From contig JBFONV010000001.1 of assembly GCA_040779335.1 (NCBI GenBank), positions 992,001-1,056,000 on the forward strand: a DNA stretch of 64,000 nt, in the 5' to 3' direction. Positions 1-7,712 of this stretch are shown here, piece by piece (position 1 is the first letter of the stretch; each line of letters opens with the position of its first letter). Both the position numbers and the translations under genes were made by a program. The notes under the pieces were generated by a model. The model saw only the letters and a program-made list of their open reading frames with translations, was not told the origin of the DNA and ran no database searches. The DNA comes from JBFONV01 sp040779335 (lineage in GTDB: Bacteria; Pseudomonadota; Gammaproteobacteria; Enterobacterales; Alteromonadaceae).

Positions 1-1
1 T

Positions 2-910
2 CGCGGCGATATTGCGCTATTAAATCCAGGCTTAGCTTGGCTAGAACAGAAAACCAATAAACCTGTGTTAGGGGTTTTGCCTTATATCCACAACTTGGAA
101 GTAGCGGCAGAAGATGCGGTAGATACCCAGCAACGTGCTACTGATACCAGCAATATAAAATTACGAGTGGTTGTCTTGGTATTTTCTCATATGAGTAACC
201 ATACCGATTTTGATGCACTGCGGGTACATCCTGAAATAGATTGCCAATTTGTGTTTGCTCGCAATGCTAATGTTGAACATCAACATATTGATTTACCTGC
301 TTGTGATTTAATTATTTTGCCCGGCAGCAAAAATGTGCGTGCAGATTTGGCCTTTATGAAAGCACAAGGTTGGCCCCAAGCTATCGCCAAGCATTTACGC
401 TATGGCGGTAAAGTCTTTGGTATTTGTGGCGGATTTCAAATGTTAGGTGAATCCATTGCAGATCCCTATGCTATTGAAGGGGAAAAAGGGGAGAGTGCTG
501 GTTTAGGATATTTCCCCATGCAAACAATTCTACAAGCGGAGAAAACCTTATTAAATGTCTCTGGTAGCATCCAACTAATGGGAGAGTCGGCTGATGTTTC
601 GGGGTATGAAATTCATGCCGGCGAGAGTTATTTTAATGCTGAACAGGTGCCGATACTTAACCTTAATGGCGAAATGCAGGGACATATCAGTGACGATGGT
701 CAAATTGCGGGTTGCTATTTACATGGCTTATTTGATTGTGCGTCGGCGTTGAATGCTATCATGCAATGGGTGGGCGTTGAGTTAACCCAAACCAAAAATA
801 TTAATGATATTGAAGAGCAAGCGATCAATCATTTAGCCGATGTTTGCCAGCAACATTTAGATATTAATAAAATTGATCAAATTCTCGAAAAATGGAGTAC
901 CAGACAGTGA
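2..910 (+). CDS. cobQ: cobyric acid synthase (C-terminal part, cut by window start)
   Basis: Amidates the corrin ring side chains in cobalamin synthesis. The frame is open from base 2, so the gene begins before the window and only its C-terminal part is seen. The first residues (RGDIALLNPGLAWLE, then PVLGVLPY and AEDAV) match the end of the CobQ ATPase domain. The class I glutamine amidotransferase domain follows, with the nucleophile elbow GICGGFQMLG and the late motif YLHGLFD carrying the catalytic His. The stop overlaps a possible GTG start of the next gene. The first ATG in this frame, at 65, is internal and is not the start. Confidence 0.93.
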   Translation, partial: RGDIALLNPGLAWLEQKTNKPVLGVLPYIHNLEVAAEDAVDTQQRATDTSNIKLRVVVLVFSHMSNHTDFDALRVHPEIDCQFVFARNANVEHQHIDLPACDLIILPGSKNVRADLAFMKAQGWPQAIAKHLRYGGKVFGICGGFQMLGESIADPYAIEGEKGESAGLGYFPMQTILQAEKTLLNVSGSIQLMGESADVSGYEIHAGESYFNAEQVPILNLNGEMQGHISDDGQIAGCYLHGLFDCASALNAIMQWVGVELTQTKNINDIEEQAINHLADVCQQHLDINKIDQILEKWSTRQ

Positions 911-1323
911 GTTTTCATTTGAAACGACTAATGCTAATGAGTTGCATCAGTATGTTTATGCTTGGCTCAAGTGCGCTGGCTGCTAAATTTGATGGCGCCT
1001 GGGAGCTAATGTCTGGGGAATATATGGATCATCAAAAGAAATTGGTGCAATACCAAGCTTTAAAACTCAAATCTTTAAAAGTGATTGCTGATGGCCATTT
1101 TAGTTTCATTTCACAAAGCAATGACAAGTTTTGGGCCGCAGGCGCGGGTGAGTTCCTTTTTACCGACGCTGAATATATAGAAACGCCTTTTTACACTTCC
1201 TATGAAATGAAAGCAGGCACGGAGTATCGCTTTAATTACAAGCTTGAAGGTGAATTTTGGTATAACGAGCGCTGGCAAAACGGCACCCGCGTTGAGTATG
1301 AAGTATGGCGTCGTGTAGAATAA
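907..1323 (+). CDS. secreted lipocalin-like small protein, unknown function
   Basis: A protein of about 138 aa with a signal peptide (basic FHLKR, hydrophobic stretch, cleavage near ALAA). The mature part begins FDGAWELMSGEY and is rich in aromatic and beta-prone residues (FWAAGAGEF, EYRFNYKLEGEFWY), as in small lipocalin-like or DUF4488-type beta-barrels; this family call is only by resemblance. The start is uncertain. GTG at 907 has GGAG upstream and overlaps the cobQ stop as GTGA, so it is preferred. ATG at 892 and ATG at 931 are alternatives. The overlap suggests co-transcription with cobQ, but no functional link to cobalamin is evident. Confidence 0.65.
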   Translation: MSFHLKRLMLMSCISMFMLGSSALAAKFDGAWELMSGEYMDHQKKLVQYQALKLKSLKVIADGHFSFISQSNDKFWAAGAGEFLFTDAEYIETPFYTSYEMKAGTEYRFNYKLEGEFWYNERWQNGTRVEYEVWRRVE

Positions 1324-1388
1324 TAGAACCTTTTTATTCAGAACCACTAATGGTTTAACTCAAATAGAGGTTAGTTAAAATATAGATT

Positions 1389-2090
1389 ATGTGCGGCCGA
1401 CTTAACGTATCAGACGATATTTATGTAAAAGCACTTGTGCAGTCACTTGGTATCAATGTCGCTGTGACACCAATATATCCCAATCGATTTGTAAGAGCGG
1501 CTTCGTCCGTACAAATCATTAAAGAAGTCAGTGGTCAACGCATACTGCAAGATGCAACTTGGTGGTTGTTATTAGAACAGACAGAAAAGGGATTTAAACC
1601 GTCAAAATACACCAGTTTTAATACTCGCTATGACAAGTTGAATGTACCAAGAACCGCTGGGTTTATTCCATTTCGGCAATCTCGCTGCATTATTCCCGCA
1701 AAAGGCTTTGGTGAAACTGAGTTTATTCAACAAGGTAACAAAAAAATACCAAGCCATTATCATGACCTGATAGCCAAAGAAGGGGCTATAGCTTTTGGTG
1801 GTTTATACAAAGAATACGTCAATAAATCTACGGGGGAATTTGCCACCGGCTGCTCAGTTATTACTTTACCGCCTCATGAAAAATTAAAAAATATTCATAC
1901 CAAGGCAAGCCCTTTGATGTTGCCTCAAGATAGTACAATGGACGATTGGTTAAATCCCGATTTACAGGATGTTGAAATATTTAATGAATTATTAACGCCC
2001 GCTATTAGGCAGACTTTGGAAGCGGTACAAATAGATAAACCCAGTACGCATTACGCTATAGCTGAACCTTTTGTTATTGAGGCTGACTGA
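1389..2090 (+). CDS. yedK: SRAP (SOS response-associated peptidase) family protein
   Basis: A 233-aa protein starting Met-Cys-Gly-Arg. In the SRAP/HMCES/YedK family the Met is removed and Cys2 forms a thiazolidine crosslink with abasic sites in single-stranded DNA, shielding them. Other family signatures seen are TSFNTRYDKL (DNA-contacting Asn/Arg), RCIIPAKGFGETE (acidic residue near the AP site), and the His region at IHTKASPLML. Most family members have H-x-R-M-P at the last site, so this one is a variant. Length is normal. The upstream ribosome site is weak, but the ATG is fixed by the need for Cys2. No LexA-like box is evident upstream. Confidence 0.88.
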   Translation: MCGRLNVSDDIYVKALVQSLGINVAVTPIYPNRFVRAASSVQIIKEVSGQRILQDATWWLLLEQTEKGFKPSKYTSFNTRYDKLNVPRTAGFIPFRQSRCIIPAKGFGETEFIQQGNKKIPSHYHDLIAKEGAIAFGGLYKEYVNKSTGEFATGCSVITLPPHEKLKNIHTKASPLMLPQDSTMDDWLNPDLQDVEIFNELLTPAIRQTLEAVQIDKPSTHYAIAEPFVIEAD

Positions 2091-2098
2091 TAAGGTTG

Positions 2099-2320
2099 TT
2101 AGAAACAGACCTTCAGTTTAAAACTTTTATAGATTGCTTTAAGTTCTTGCTGCCGTTTAATTTGAGGTGACTATAGTCCGCTGCGAGCGTGAAGCTGACC
2201 TTGAAATAACCTCTTAGATACTATTTTTTCATCCAGTTTTGATGCGTTTCTCCCATAGTTAGGAAAACGACCCATTGGGTTGTTTTTGTGCGTGATGAAA
2301 ATCTGATTAACCCAATATGT
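2099..2320 (-). pseudogene. decayed ORF remnant of unknown family
   Basis: The minus strand reads as one frame of 74 codons interrupted by a single in-frame TAG at 2171-2173. Before the stop it reads KLDEKIVSKRLFQGQLHARSGL, and after it SPQIKRQQELKAIYKSFK, ending VCF-stop at 2099. The composition looks protein-coding on both sides of the stop, so a nonsense-inactivated gene fragment is likelier than chance. I do not recognise the family. It lies between the SRAP gene and the cassette region and carries one of two palindromes described separately. It could also be an unrelated short open frame. Confidence 0.4.
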
Positions 2321-2416
2321 TTATACATAGCAATTAGTTAGAATGCATGTTAAAACTGGTACAAGTTGATAAGTGACCCAAGGCTCGTTAGAAAAACGAC
2401 CCAATGGGTCGATATT
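2264..2416. repeat. two copies of a palindromic motif (ACGACCCAWTGGGTYG)
   Basis: Near-perfect palindromes occur at 2264-2286 (AAAACGACCCATTGGGTTG core) and 2392-2416 (AAACGACCCAATGGGTCG core), about 128 bases apart. They share ACGACCCA-(A/T)T-GGGT(C/T)G. The second sits just upstream of the cassette boundary at 2422. They may be operator-like sites, remnants of a small repeat, or part of a decayed recombination site. The sequence shows only the shared palindrome. Confidence 0.45.
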
Positions 2417-2421
2417 AAATT

Positions 2422-2431
2422 GTTATATGCA
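2422..2431 (+). repeat. cassette boundary (attC core half site)
   Basis: GTTATATGCA fits the integron core GTTRRRY and is the exact reverse complement of TGCATATAAC at 2940-2949, as expected for the two ends of one circularisable gene cassette. Recombination in such sites falls between G and TT. No complete attC hairpin is recognisable directly upstream. Confidence 0.65.
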
Positions 2432-2464
2432 ATTCGGATTTATGAGTATTATTCAAAGGGTCGT

Positions 2465-2932
2465 ATGGAAAATTTAGTTGTAATTAGGGAAGCGCAGAAA
2501 AGTGATCACCCATTTATTTTTGAGCTTTCACCTTACTTAGCTGAAGTCGCTCAGTTAGATTGGCATAGTGATGAAGCTATTCAAAAAATGCAAGATGATT
2601 ACATTTCTAAAATGCTTGAAGAAACACCGAAACCAAATATTACATTTATCGCTGAGATCAATAATGTTTCATTGGGTTTTATTCATGTACGAACACATGA
2701 AGATGGAATTTCAGGTGAAACATGTGGAACCATACCGCTTCTTGCAGTATCACCTAAATCTCAAGGTTTGGGTTTAGGTAAAGTATTAATTGAGCACGGT
2801 GAAAAGTGGGCTAAAAACTTAGGATGTAGGTTGTTACACCTTGAGGTCTTCGCAAATAATAAAAAAGCAGATAGTTTCTATCAAAATATTGGGTTTAAGC
2901 CTGAAACTGTTCACATGATAAAACCAATATAG
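2465..2932 (+). CDS. GNAT family N-acetyltransferase, cassette-borne
   Basis: A 155-aa acetyltransferase. The acetyl-CoA loop is visible as SPKSQGLGLGKVLIEHGEKW (Q/RxxGxG/A type), followed by LEVFANNKKADSFYQNIGFK, the C-terminal GNAT strand and helix. The substrate is unknown. The ATG at 2465 is chosen because AAAGGG lies just upstream and the cassette begins at 2422. An in-frame ATG at 2366 would place the start outside the cassette and is rejected. The gene nearly fills its cassette (boundary 2422, attC from 2940), as is usual for integron cassette genes. Confidence 0.85.
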   Translation: MENLVVIREAQKSDHPFIFELSPYLAEVAQLDWHSDEAIQKMQDDYISKMLEETPKPNITFIAEINNVSLGFIHVRTHEDGISGETCGTIPLLAVSPKSQGLGLGKVLIEHGEKWAKNLGCRLLHLEVFANNKKADSFYQNIGFKPETVHMIKPI

Positions 2933-2939
2933 AGTTTTT

Positions 2940-3039
2940 TGCATATAACAAGTTACTCAAACGGACGCTAAACAGTTGGCTAGCGCTCGTTCCTCGCAAT
3001 TTTAGCCAACAATTTCGCGCCGCTTAGTAAGGCGTTATG
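2940..3039 (+). repeat. attC recombination site of integron-type cassette 1
   Basis: It begins TGCATATAACAAGTTACT and ends AAGGCGTTATG. The outer 10 bases are complementary to the cassette start at 2422-2431. The inner arms TTACT..AACG and CGCTTAGTAA pair, and a central stem GTTGGCTA / TAGCCAAC is perfect. The GTTRRRY-type core at 3034 is also the start of the next cassette. This is the folded-hairpin layout of attC sites. No integrase gene is in the window, so the parent integron is unknown. Confidence 0.78.
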
Positions 3040-3053
3040 TGCCAAGGAGAATC

Positions 3054-3563
3054 ATGGCCCGGAGTAAATCTGATATTTCTAACAGTGCAATCAGAATCTT
3101 TTTGCAAGATGTTGGAAAATACTACGATGAAGCTAGAGGATTTGAGCCTTTTGGCCCAAAGGTGAAGCAGAAAGAAGAGTTATTAGAATTCTTTAATCAT
3201 GCATGTTGCTTTTGTGGTGTAGAAATCACTCGTAAATCACTGTCTCAAGATCACTTAATCCCAATGAACAAAACAGCTTTAGGTCTTCATGCCTGGGGTA
3301 ATGTAGTTCCATGCTGTCAATTTTGTAATAATGAAAAACAACAAAAACCATGGCAGCAGTTTATTATTTCAAAAGCAGGTGCTGACGCACCTGCGAGAGA
3401 GAAGAAAATCAATGATTTTGTCGCTTCAAAAAATTATGATCCAAGTCTCAACTTACACGAATTTGCTGACAACCTTTATGAAGATGTTGGGCAAGTAGCA
3501 ATGACGTTAATAAATTTACGCTATAAACAAGCCCAAGAGGGAATTAAGAAACTAATTGGGTAA
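3054..3563 (+). CDS. HNH endonuclease domain protein, cassette-borne
   Basis: A 169-aa protein with an HNH/McrA-like zinc-finger nuclease core: CCFCGVEI (CxxC), then SQDHLIPMNK (the DH of the HNH motif), GNVVPCCQFCNNEK (Asn and second CxxCN). The N-terminal ~45 residues and the C-terminal helix are not assigned. The ATG at 3054 is used because AAGGAG lies five bases upstream; an in-frame GTG at 3039 falls inside the attC core. The gene is enclosed by cassette ends GTTATGTGCC (3034) and GGCACATAAC (3565). No methylase or restriction partner is adjacent. A defence role is possible but only inferred. Confidence 0.85.
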   Translation: MARSKSDISNSAIRIFLQDVGKYYDEARGFEPFGPKVKQKEELLEFFNHACCFCGVEITRKSLSQDHLIPMNKTALGLHAWGNVVPCCQFCNNEKQQKPWQQFIISKAGADAPAREKKINDFVASKNYDPSLNLHEFADNLYEDVGQVAMTLINLRYKQAQEGIKKLIG

Positions 3564-3564
3564 A

Positions 3565-3667
3565 GGCACATAACAAGCCAATTAAGACGGGACTGCTAAT
3601 AGCTTGCTCAGTTTCGCTTCGCTACACATTTTAGCAAGCTATTATCAGCCCCTTATTGGGGCTACCA
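3565..3667 (+). repeat. attC site of cassette 2, degenerate 3' end
   Basis: GGCACATAAC at 3565-3574 is the exact reverse complement of GTTATGTGCC at 3034-3043. An inner stem CTGCTAATAGCTTGCT pairs with AGCAAGCTATTATCAG with one mismatch. L-arm CCAATTAAG pairs imperfectly with CCTTATTGG. At the 3' side the expected GCGTTAT core reads GGGCTAC, so the last half site appears mutated, which may have frozen the cassette in place. Confidence 0.65.
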
Positions 3668-3992
3668 CTGTCCGCTCATGGCACAAAGAAGTCATATTAA
3701 CAGATTTACGTGAATGACTGCTTTGGGGCAGAGCTGACCATCAAAAGTAGTTTAATTATATATCGATAACACCTACTTCAGGCTTTGAGGGGCCTATAAA
3801 GTGCTTATAGAGTAACTCTGTGGTGATAACCGTTAACATTAACTGTAGAGATTTAAAGACAGTAAAGTGTTCTAGCTGGTGGTTAACCCAGCTAGATCTT
3901 GTTTGTCATAATTCTTTTAATTTTATTCAGTAAACTTTTGCCATACAGTGCAATCGCAGCCATTGCTCCGCTATACGATAATTAATGCCAGG
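3668..3992. other. intergenic region, no convincing gene
   Basis: About 325 bases between the degenerate attC site and the cupin gene. It holds a 9-bp inverted repeat (TCTAGCTGG / CCAGCTAGA, 3871-3896) with no T-run, perhaps a transcription end for the minus-strand cupin gene. A 23-codon minus-strand frame (3892-3963) has GGAG too close to its ATG and is not called. Confidence 0.4.
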
Positions 3993-4352
3993 TTATTTAA
4001 TTTCCGTTTCTACAATTATGACTTCAGTGTTACCAATATTTTTCACGTTATGACTCATCGACGGCATATACAAAGTTTTGCCGTCAGGAACGTCTAGCAC
4101 TTTTACTGGCGCGGTTTTATCTGCGGGGGTTAACTCTAATTTGCCCCCTTTGACAAAATAAACCACTCTATTGGGATGAATATGAGTATGCATGCCAGAT
4201 TCTGCACCCGCAGGATAGGTTAAACGCACTACTTCTACCGTATCATTATCTAACAGTATTTCACGCGTACCAAGCTGTACTTGTGCAAAGGTTAAACCTG
4301 AATACATCAGCAATAGAGCCGATGCAATGGTGGTGTTACTTTTGAATTTCAT
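3993..4352 (-). CDS. secreted cupin domain protein
   Basis: A 119-aa protein with a signal peptide (MKFKSNTTIASALLLMYSGL, cleavage near TFA). The rest is one small cupin barrel: first motif GMHTHIHPNRVVYFVKGGKLEL (positions about 58-80), with metal-ligand His residues, and second motif PSMSHNVKNIG with the third His. The substrate is unknown; such exported single-domain cupins are often of undefined function. AGAGAGAAAC upstream of the ATG gives a plausible ribosome site. It is transcribed alone, and the SDR gene upstream ends 66 bases away. Confidence 0.8.
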   Translation of the reverse strand: MKFKSNTTIASALLLMYSGLTFAQVQLGTREILLDNDTVEVVRLTYPAGAESGMHTHIHPNRVVYFVKGGKLELTPADKTAPVKVLDVPDGKTLYMPSMSHNVKNIGNTEVIIVETEIK

Positions 4353-4418
4353 TGCTGTTTCTCTCTGTTTTTCGATACGCTTTGCATTCTAATCAATGCC
4401 TGTAAAACTAATTTTTAG

Positions 4419-5168
4419 CTAAATTCCACCAGCTAAGTCTAAAAAATTTCCGGTGGAAAAAGACGATTTATCTGAGGCTAACCAATAAATTGCTTCAGCA
4501 ACTTCTTCTGCTTGCCCACCTCGCTGCATCGGTATTTTATGTTTTAATCGTTCAATACGGTCAGGTTCACCGCCATCAGCATGCATATCAGTATAAATGA
4601 GCCCGGGACGAACACAATTAACGCGAATATTTTCAGCGGCAACTTCAAGAGAAAGCCCCTTTGTGAGCGTATCAATGGCGCCTTTAGATGCGGCGTAATC
4701 AATGTACTCATTGGGGGAACCTGTGCGTGATGCAGCGGATGAAACATTGACAATAGCGCCACCAATGCCGCCCATTGTTGTCGACATCCTTTTTACCGCT
4801 TCACGGCAACATAAAAAGTAACTGGTTACATTGTTCGTTAAAATTGCATTGATACGCTCAGCACTCAATTCAGTTAAGCGTGATTGTGATTTAAGTATAC
4901 CTGCGTTGTTTACTAATACTGAAAGTGCACCGAGTTCAGTATCGACCGTTGAAAAAAGTCGTTTTACATCTTCTTCCTTTGATACATCGGCTTGTACGAT
5001 GATACAGCGGCCTCCTAGTGCAATTATTTCTTGCGCAAGCTTTTTAGCGGGTTCTACTTTTGATTTATAGTTAATACAAACCGCATAACCCTTTTGTGAA
5101 AACATCCGCGCAGTTGCGGCGCCAATTCCTCGGCTACCGCCGGTGATCACAGCGACTTTTTTATTCAT
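4419..5168 (-). CDS. SDR family oxidoreductase (FabG-like)
   Basis: A 249-aa classical short-chain dehydrogenase. It has the nucleotide-binding TGGSRGIGAA at residues 9-18, an NNAG motif (VLVNNAGIL, ~87-95), the catalytic Ser in VNVSSAASR (~144), and YIDYAASKGA (YxxxK, ~157-161), then VRPGLIYTDM. The length and motifs fit NAD(P)H-dependent reductases of glucose dehydrogenase or 3-oxoacyl-ACP reductase type. The substrate cannot be told from sequence. It is on the same strand as the MAPEG gene upstream (41 bases) and may share its transcript. Confidence 0.85.
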   Translation of the reverse strand: MNKKVAVITGGSRGIGAATARMFSQKGYAVCINYKSKVEPAKKLAQEIIALGGRCIIVQADVSKEEDVKRLFSTVDTELGALSVLVNNAGILKSQSRLTELSAERINAILTNNVTSYFLCCREAVKRMSTTMGGIGGAIVNVSSAASRTGSPNEYIDYAASKGAIDTLTKGLSLEVAAENIRVNCVRPGLIYTDMHADGGEPDRIERLKHKIPMQRGGQAEEVAEAIYWLASDKSSFSTGNFLDLAGGI

Positions 5169-5209
5169 TTAACTATTCACTTTTCTATTATTTTAGTATG
5201 TATAAGGCG

Positions 5210-5635
5210 TTAAACACTTAGGTAAGACAGTGCAAAGCCTATCCACATGCCCATGAGTAAAAATAGCCCAAACAGAAATACGGCGAATCTGTGCATGACC
5301 TTGTTGTAAGTGCACTGTATCAAACTATGAATAATTCTAGAAATTACAAAAATAAAGGCTAATGTTGGTAACCAATTGGGAATATGTTGCGTGGCTATCG
5401 CCAATAAGCATAATGCGTAAAAAAGTACCGGTAACTCAAACAGATGATTGTAATTATCAGAGGCGCGGGAGTCTTGTAAACGTTCAGTGCGCTGCGCTGA
5501 TAATGCGACTTTTTGTGGCGCAATTTTTCGAGTACGCATTTCTGTGATGCGAACTTTTAGCATCCTTATGGCCACTAAAAAATTCAGTAAGACAAGTGTC
5601 ACAAAGGCTAACACTAATAGTTGTGCTGGGTTCAT
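5210..5635 (-). CDS. MAPEG family membrane protein
   Basis: A 141-aa integral membrane protein with about four helices: residues 5-25, then after the loop ERLQDSRASDNYNHLFELPVLFYALCLLAI, ~88-103 and ~115-138. The pattern R..D...N..E.P.LF is the signature of the MAPEG superfamily (membrane glutathione transferase-like). AGAGGGA lies upstream of the ATG. The actual activity is unknown for most bacterial members. The downstream SDR gene follows closely on the same strand. Confidence 0.85.
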   Translation of the reverse strand: MNPAQLLVLAFVTLVLLNFLVAIRMLKVRITEMRTRKIAPQKVALSAQRTERLQDSRASDNYNHLFELPVLFYALCLLAIATQHIPNWLPTLAFIFVISRIIHSLIQCTYNKVMHRFAVFLFGLFLLMGMWIGFALSYLSV

Positions 5636-5849
5636 AAAATTCCCTCTATGGTATCTGTAAAAGTGTCACTAACACTTCCTGCATTTAAACGTTTTAATTC
5701 GTTATATATTGCATGAAAATGAATTTAAACATTTTTTGATAATTTGTAGTGAAAAGGCGTTACTTTCGATGAATAATAAATATAGTGAGGTTACTGTACT
5801 GTTGCTTTTAAATCAATGAGTTAAATTTAACTGGTTATTGTTTACGTGA

Positions 5850-5880
5850 CAATAGCGAGTGATTTGCTCGCTATTGCTTT
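5850..5880. terminator. hairpin downstream of ubiT
   Basis: CAATAGCGAG (5850-5859) pairs with CTCGCTATTG (5867-5876), followed on the plus strand by CTTTT. It stands between the convergently oriented region's end of ubiT (stop at 5909, minus strand) and the MAPEG promoter. It probably terminates ubiT transcription, though the T-run is on the other strand. Confidence 0.4.
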
Positions 5881-5908
5881 TAGAAAGAGGGGAGCTTTGT
5901 TTATTTAA

Positions 5909-6439
5909 TTAACTAAGCGCCAACTCATCTTTGGTTAGTTGCAATAAGCTAGCGCAGCGGTCAACTAAGGTATGTATTGAGCTTGGCAATTGCTCAAGGT
6001 CAATGGCATCAATGAGATTTTTCACTTCAAGACCCAGTTCAGTATCACCTTCAATTTTTAAACGGCGTTGAAAAAACAAGGTATCTGGATCTTGTTTTCG
6101 CCCCGCAATTAGCAACAAATCATCTCCTGAGGCACTAAAGCTAACATCCTGCTCAATGCAATCACTTGGCTGGCCCATAATTAATTTATTATTAGCAAAG
6201 CTTAACCACCAGTGCAGGTTAAGATCGGTAATAGTTATTTTTAACCATTTATCTTGCAAAAATTCAAAATCACCGTCAGCGATGGCGTCACTAAACACGG
6301 AATGTAATGCTGGTAATAACGCCGATTTTTGTATGCTGTGCGGAACTATTGTTAATACAGGCCTTAGCAGCTTTGGGATAATAGAAACGGCGTGAGCGCG
6401 CATCGTTAAAGGGAGTTTTTGCATCGCAGTTAAAGTCAT
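5909..6439 (-). CDS. ubiT: O2-independent ubiquinone biosynthesis accessory factor UbiT (SCP2 domain)
   Basis: A 176-aa protein with an SCP2 lipid-binding domain, recognised by HWWLSFANNKLIMG, DVSFSASGDDLLLIAGRKQD and DPDTLFFQRRLKIEGDTELG, the family's conserved end. UbiT (formerly YhbT) binds isoprenoid quinone intermediates and works with UbiU and UbiV in anaerobic ubiquinone synthesis. The divergent ubiU-ubiV pair starts 220 bases away, matching the enterobacterial yhbT/yhbUV arrangement. ATG at 6439 is preferred to an in-frame TTG at 6442. The shared intergenic region contains an FNR-like site. Confidence 0.9.
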   Translation of the reverse strand: MTLTAMQKLPLTMRAHAVSIIPKLLRPVLTIVPHSIQKSALLPALHSVFSDAIADGDFEFLQDKWLKITITDLNLHWWLSFANNKLIMGQPSDCIEQDVSFSASGDDLLLIAGRKQDPDTLFFQRRLKIEGDTELGLEVKNLIDAIDLEQLPSSIHTLVDRCASLLQLTKDELALS

Positions 6440-6510
6440 CAATGTTCTGTCTCATTATTTTTTGCATGATTGATAACACCGCACTCTATCATAGGGTGTT
6501 GAGCGATTAA

Positions 6511-6524
6511 TTGGTTGAGATCAA
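6511..6524. promoter_or_regulatory. FNR-like operator between ubiT and ubiUV
   Basis: TTGGTTGAGATCAA differs by one base from the FNR consensus TTGAT-N4-ATCAA. It lies in the 219-base region between divergent ubiT and ubiU. Known biology: in E. coli ubiUV is induced by Fnr without oxygen, so a site here is expected. Which promoter it acts on cannot be told. Confidence 0.6.
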
Positions 6525-6658
6525 ATATTGCTTAAAACACCGGTGCTGAGCATCACATGATATTCACGTTTTGAATCATTAAGTTATTTTATGTCAAAAA
6601 AGTTGAGGTAATTTCACCTTAGAATGAGGCCATTTTTAGCAGTAACAAAGAATGTGTT

Positions 6659-7654
6659 ATGGAACTCTTGTGTCCTGCAGGGAATTTACCTGCATTAAAA
6701 ACGGCCATTGATAATGGTGCTGATGCGGTATATATAGGCATGAAAGACGACACCAACGCTCGTCATTTCGCCGGACTTAATTTTAATGATGCTAAATTAG
6801 TTAAAGCCGCTGCTTACGTGCATGACCACGGCAAAAAGTTGCATGTGGCCATTAACACCTTTGCCCATCCGAACAGTGAACAGCGTTGGCAAAACGCGGT
6901 TGACTCGGCGGTGGCCATAGGCGCAGATGCGTTAATTATTGCTGATATTGGCGTATTAGCCTATGCCGCTAATAAATATCCTGATGTTGAACGCCACGTG
7001 TCCGTACAAGCTTCAACGACCAATTTAGCCGCAATAAATTTTTATCATGATAATTTTGATGTTGCGCGAGTAGTGTTGCCACGGGTGCTATCGGTTCAGC
7101 AGGTGCGACAACTAGCCAAATCCAGCCCTGTAGCACTGGAGGTATTTGCTTTTGGTAGTTTATGTATTATGGCAGAGGGACGTTGTTATTTATCTTCCTA
7201 TATGACTGGAGAGTCGCCAAACACTGTCGGTGCCTGCTCGCCAGCAAAATACGTTCGCTGGCAGGAAACCGACCAGGGGCTGGAAAGTCGATTGAATAAT
7301 ATCTTAATTGATCGTTATCAAGCCGACGAAAACGCCGGCTATCCCACCTTGTGTAAAGGCCGATTTGAGGTGGATAACAATATTTATCATGCCCTTGAAG
7401 AACCAACAAGTTTAAACACTTTAGAGCTGATCCCTGAGCTTGCCCAAATGGGAATTGCTTCGGTTAAAATTGAAGGCCGTCAGCGCAGCCCCGCCTATGT
7501 AGAGCAAGTTGCTAAAACATGGCGCATGGCACTGGATAGATACCAAAATAATCCTGATGGTTATCACGTCGACGGAGCATGGATGTCAACACTGGCGAAT
7601 TTGTCTGAAGGCAGTCAAACCACACTCGGCGCGTATCATCGCAAATGGCAATAA
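6659..7654 (+). CDS. ubiU: O2-independent ubiquinone hydroxylation protein UbiU
   Basis: A 331-aa U32-family protein, begins MELLCPAGNLPALKTAIDNG, the typical YhbU N-terminus, with DAVYIGMKDDTNARHFAGLN. Cys residues in GSLCIMAEGRCYLSSYMTG, VGACSPAKY and PTLCKGRF correspond to the four 4Fe-4S ligands of UbiU. EGRQRSPAYV near the C-terminus is also characteristic. With UbiV it forms a complex that hydroxylates the ubiquinone ring without O2 (prephenate is the donor in known systems). It is followed 58 bases later by ubiV. Confidence 0.95.
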   Translation: MELLCPAGNLPALKTAIDNGADAVYIGMKDDTNARHFAGLNFNDAKLVKAAAYVHDHGKKLHVAINTFAHPNSEQRWQNAVDSAVAIGADALIIADIGVLAYAANKYPDVERHVSVQASTTNLAAINFYHDNFDVARVVLPRVLSVQQVRQLAKSSPVALEVFAFGSLCIMAEGRCYLSSYMTGESPNTVGACSPAKYVRWQETDQGLESRLNNILIDRYQADENAGYPTLCKGRFEVDNNIYHALEEPTSLNTLELIPELAQMGIASVKIEGRQRSPAYVEQVAKTWRMALDRYQNNPDGYHVDGAWMSTLANLSEGSQTTLGAYHRKWQ

Positions 7655-7712
7655 CAGCCGTTTTAACCTCTAAATTAGGTTGTAGATTTAACAAATTTCC
7701 AGGAAGTTAGAC

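Noticed and set aside
2366..2464. N-terminal extension of the GNAT protein from an ATG-like start at 2366
   Set aside because: It would begin outside the cassette, cross the attC-type boundary at 2422, and lacks a ribosome site; Met at 2465 fits both.
3039..3053. GTG start for the HNH protein at 3039
   Set aside because: It lies inside the attC core; the ATG at 3054 has AAGGAG at the right distance.
3892..3963. 23-codon minus-strand frame (MAAIALYGKSLLNKIK...) downstream of the cupin gene
   Set aside because: GGAG is only two bases from the ATG, it is very short, and its stop lies in an inverted repeat; not enough to call a gene.
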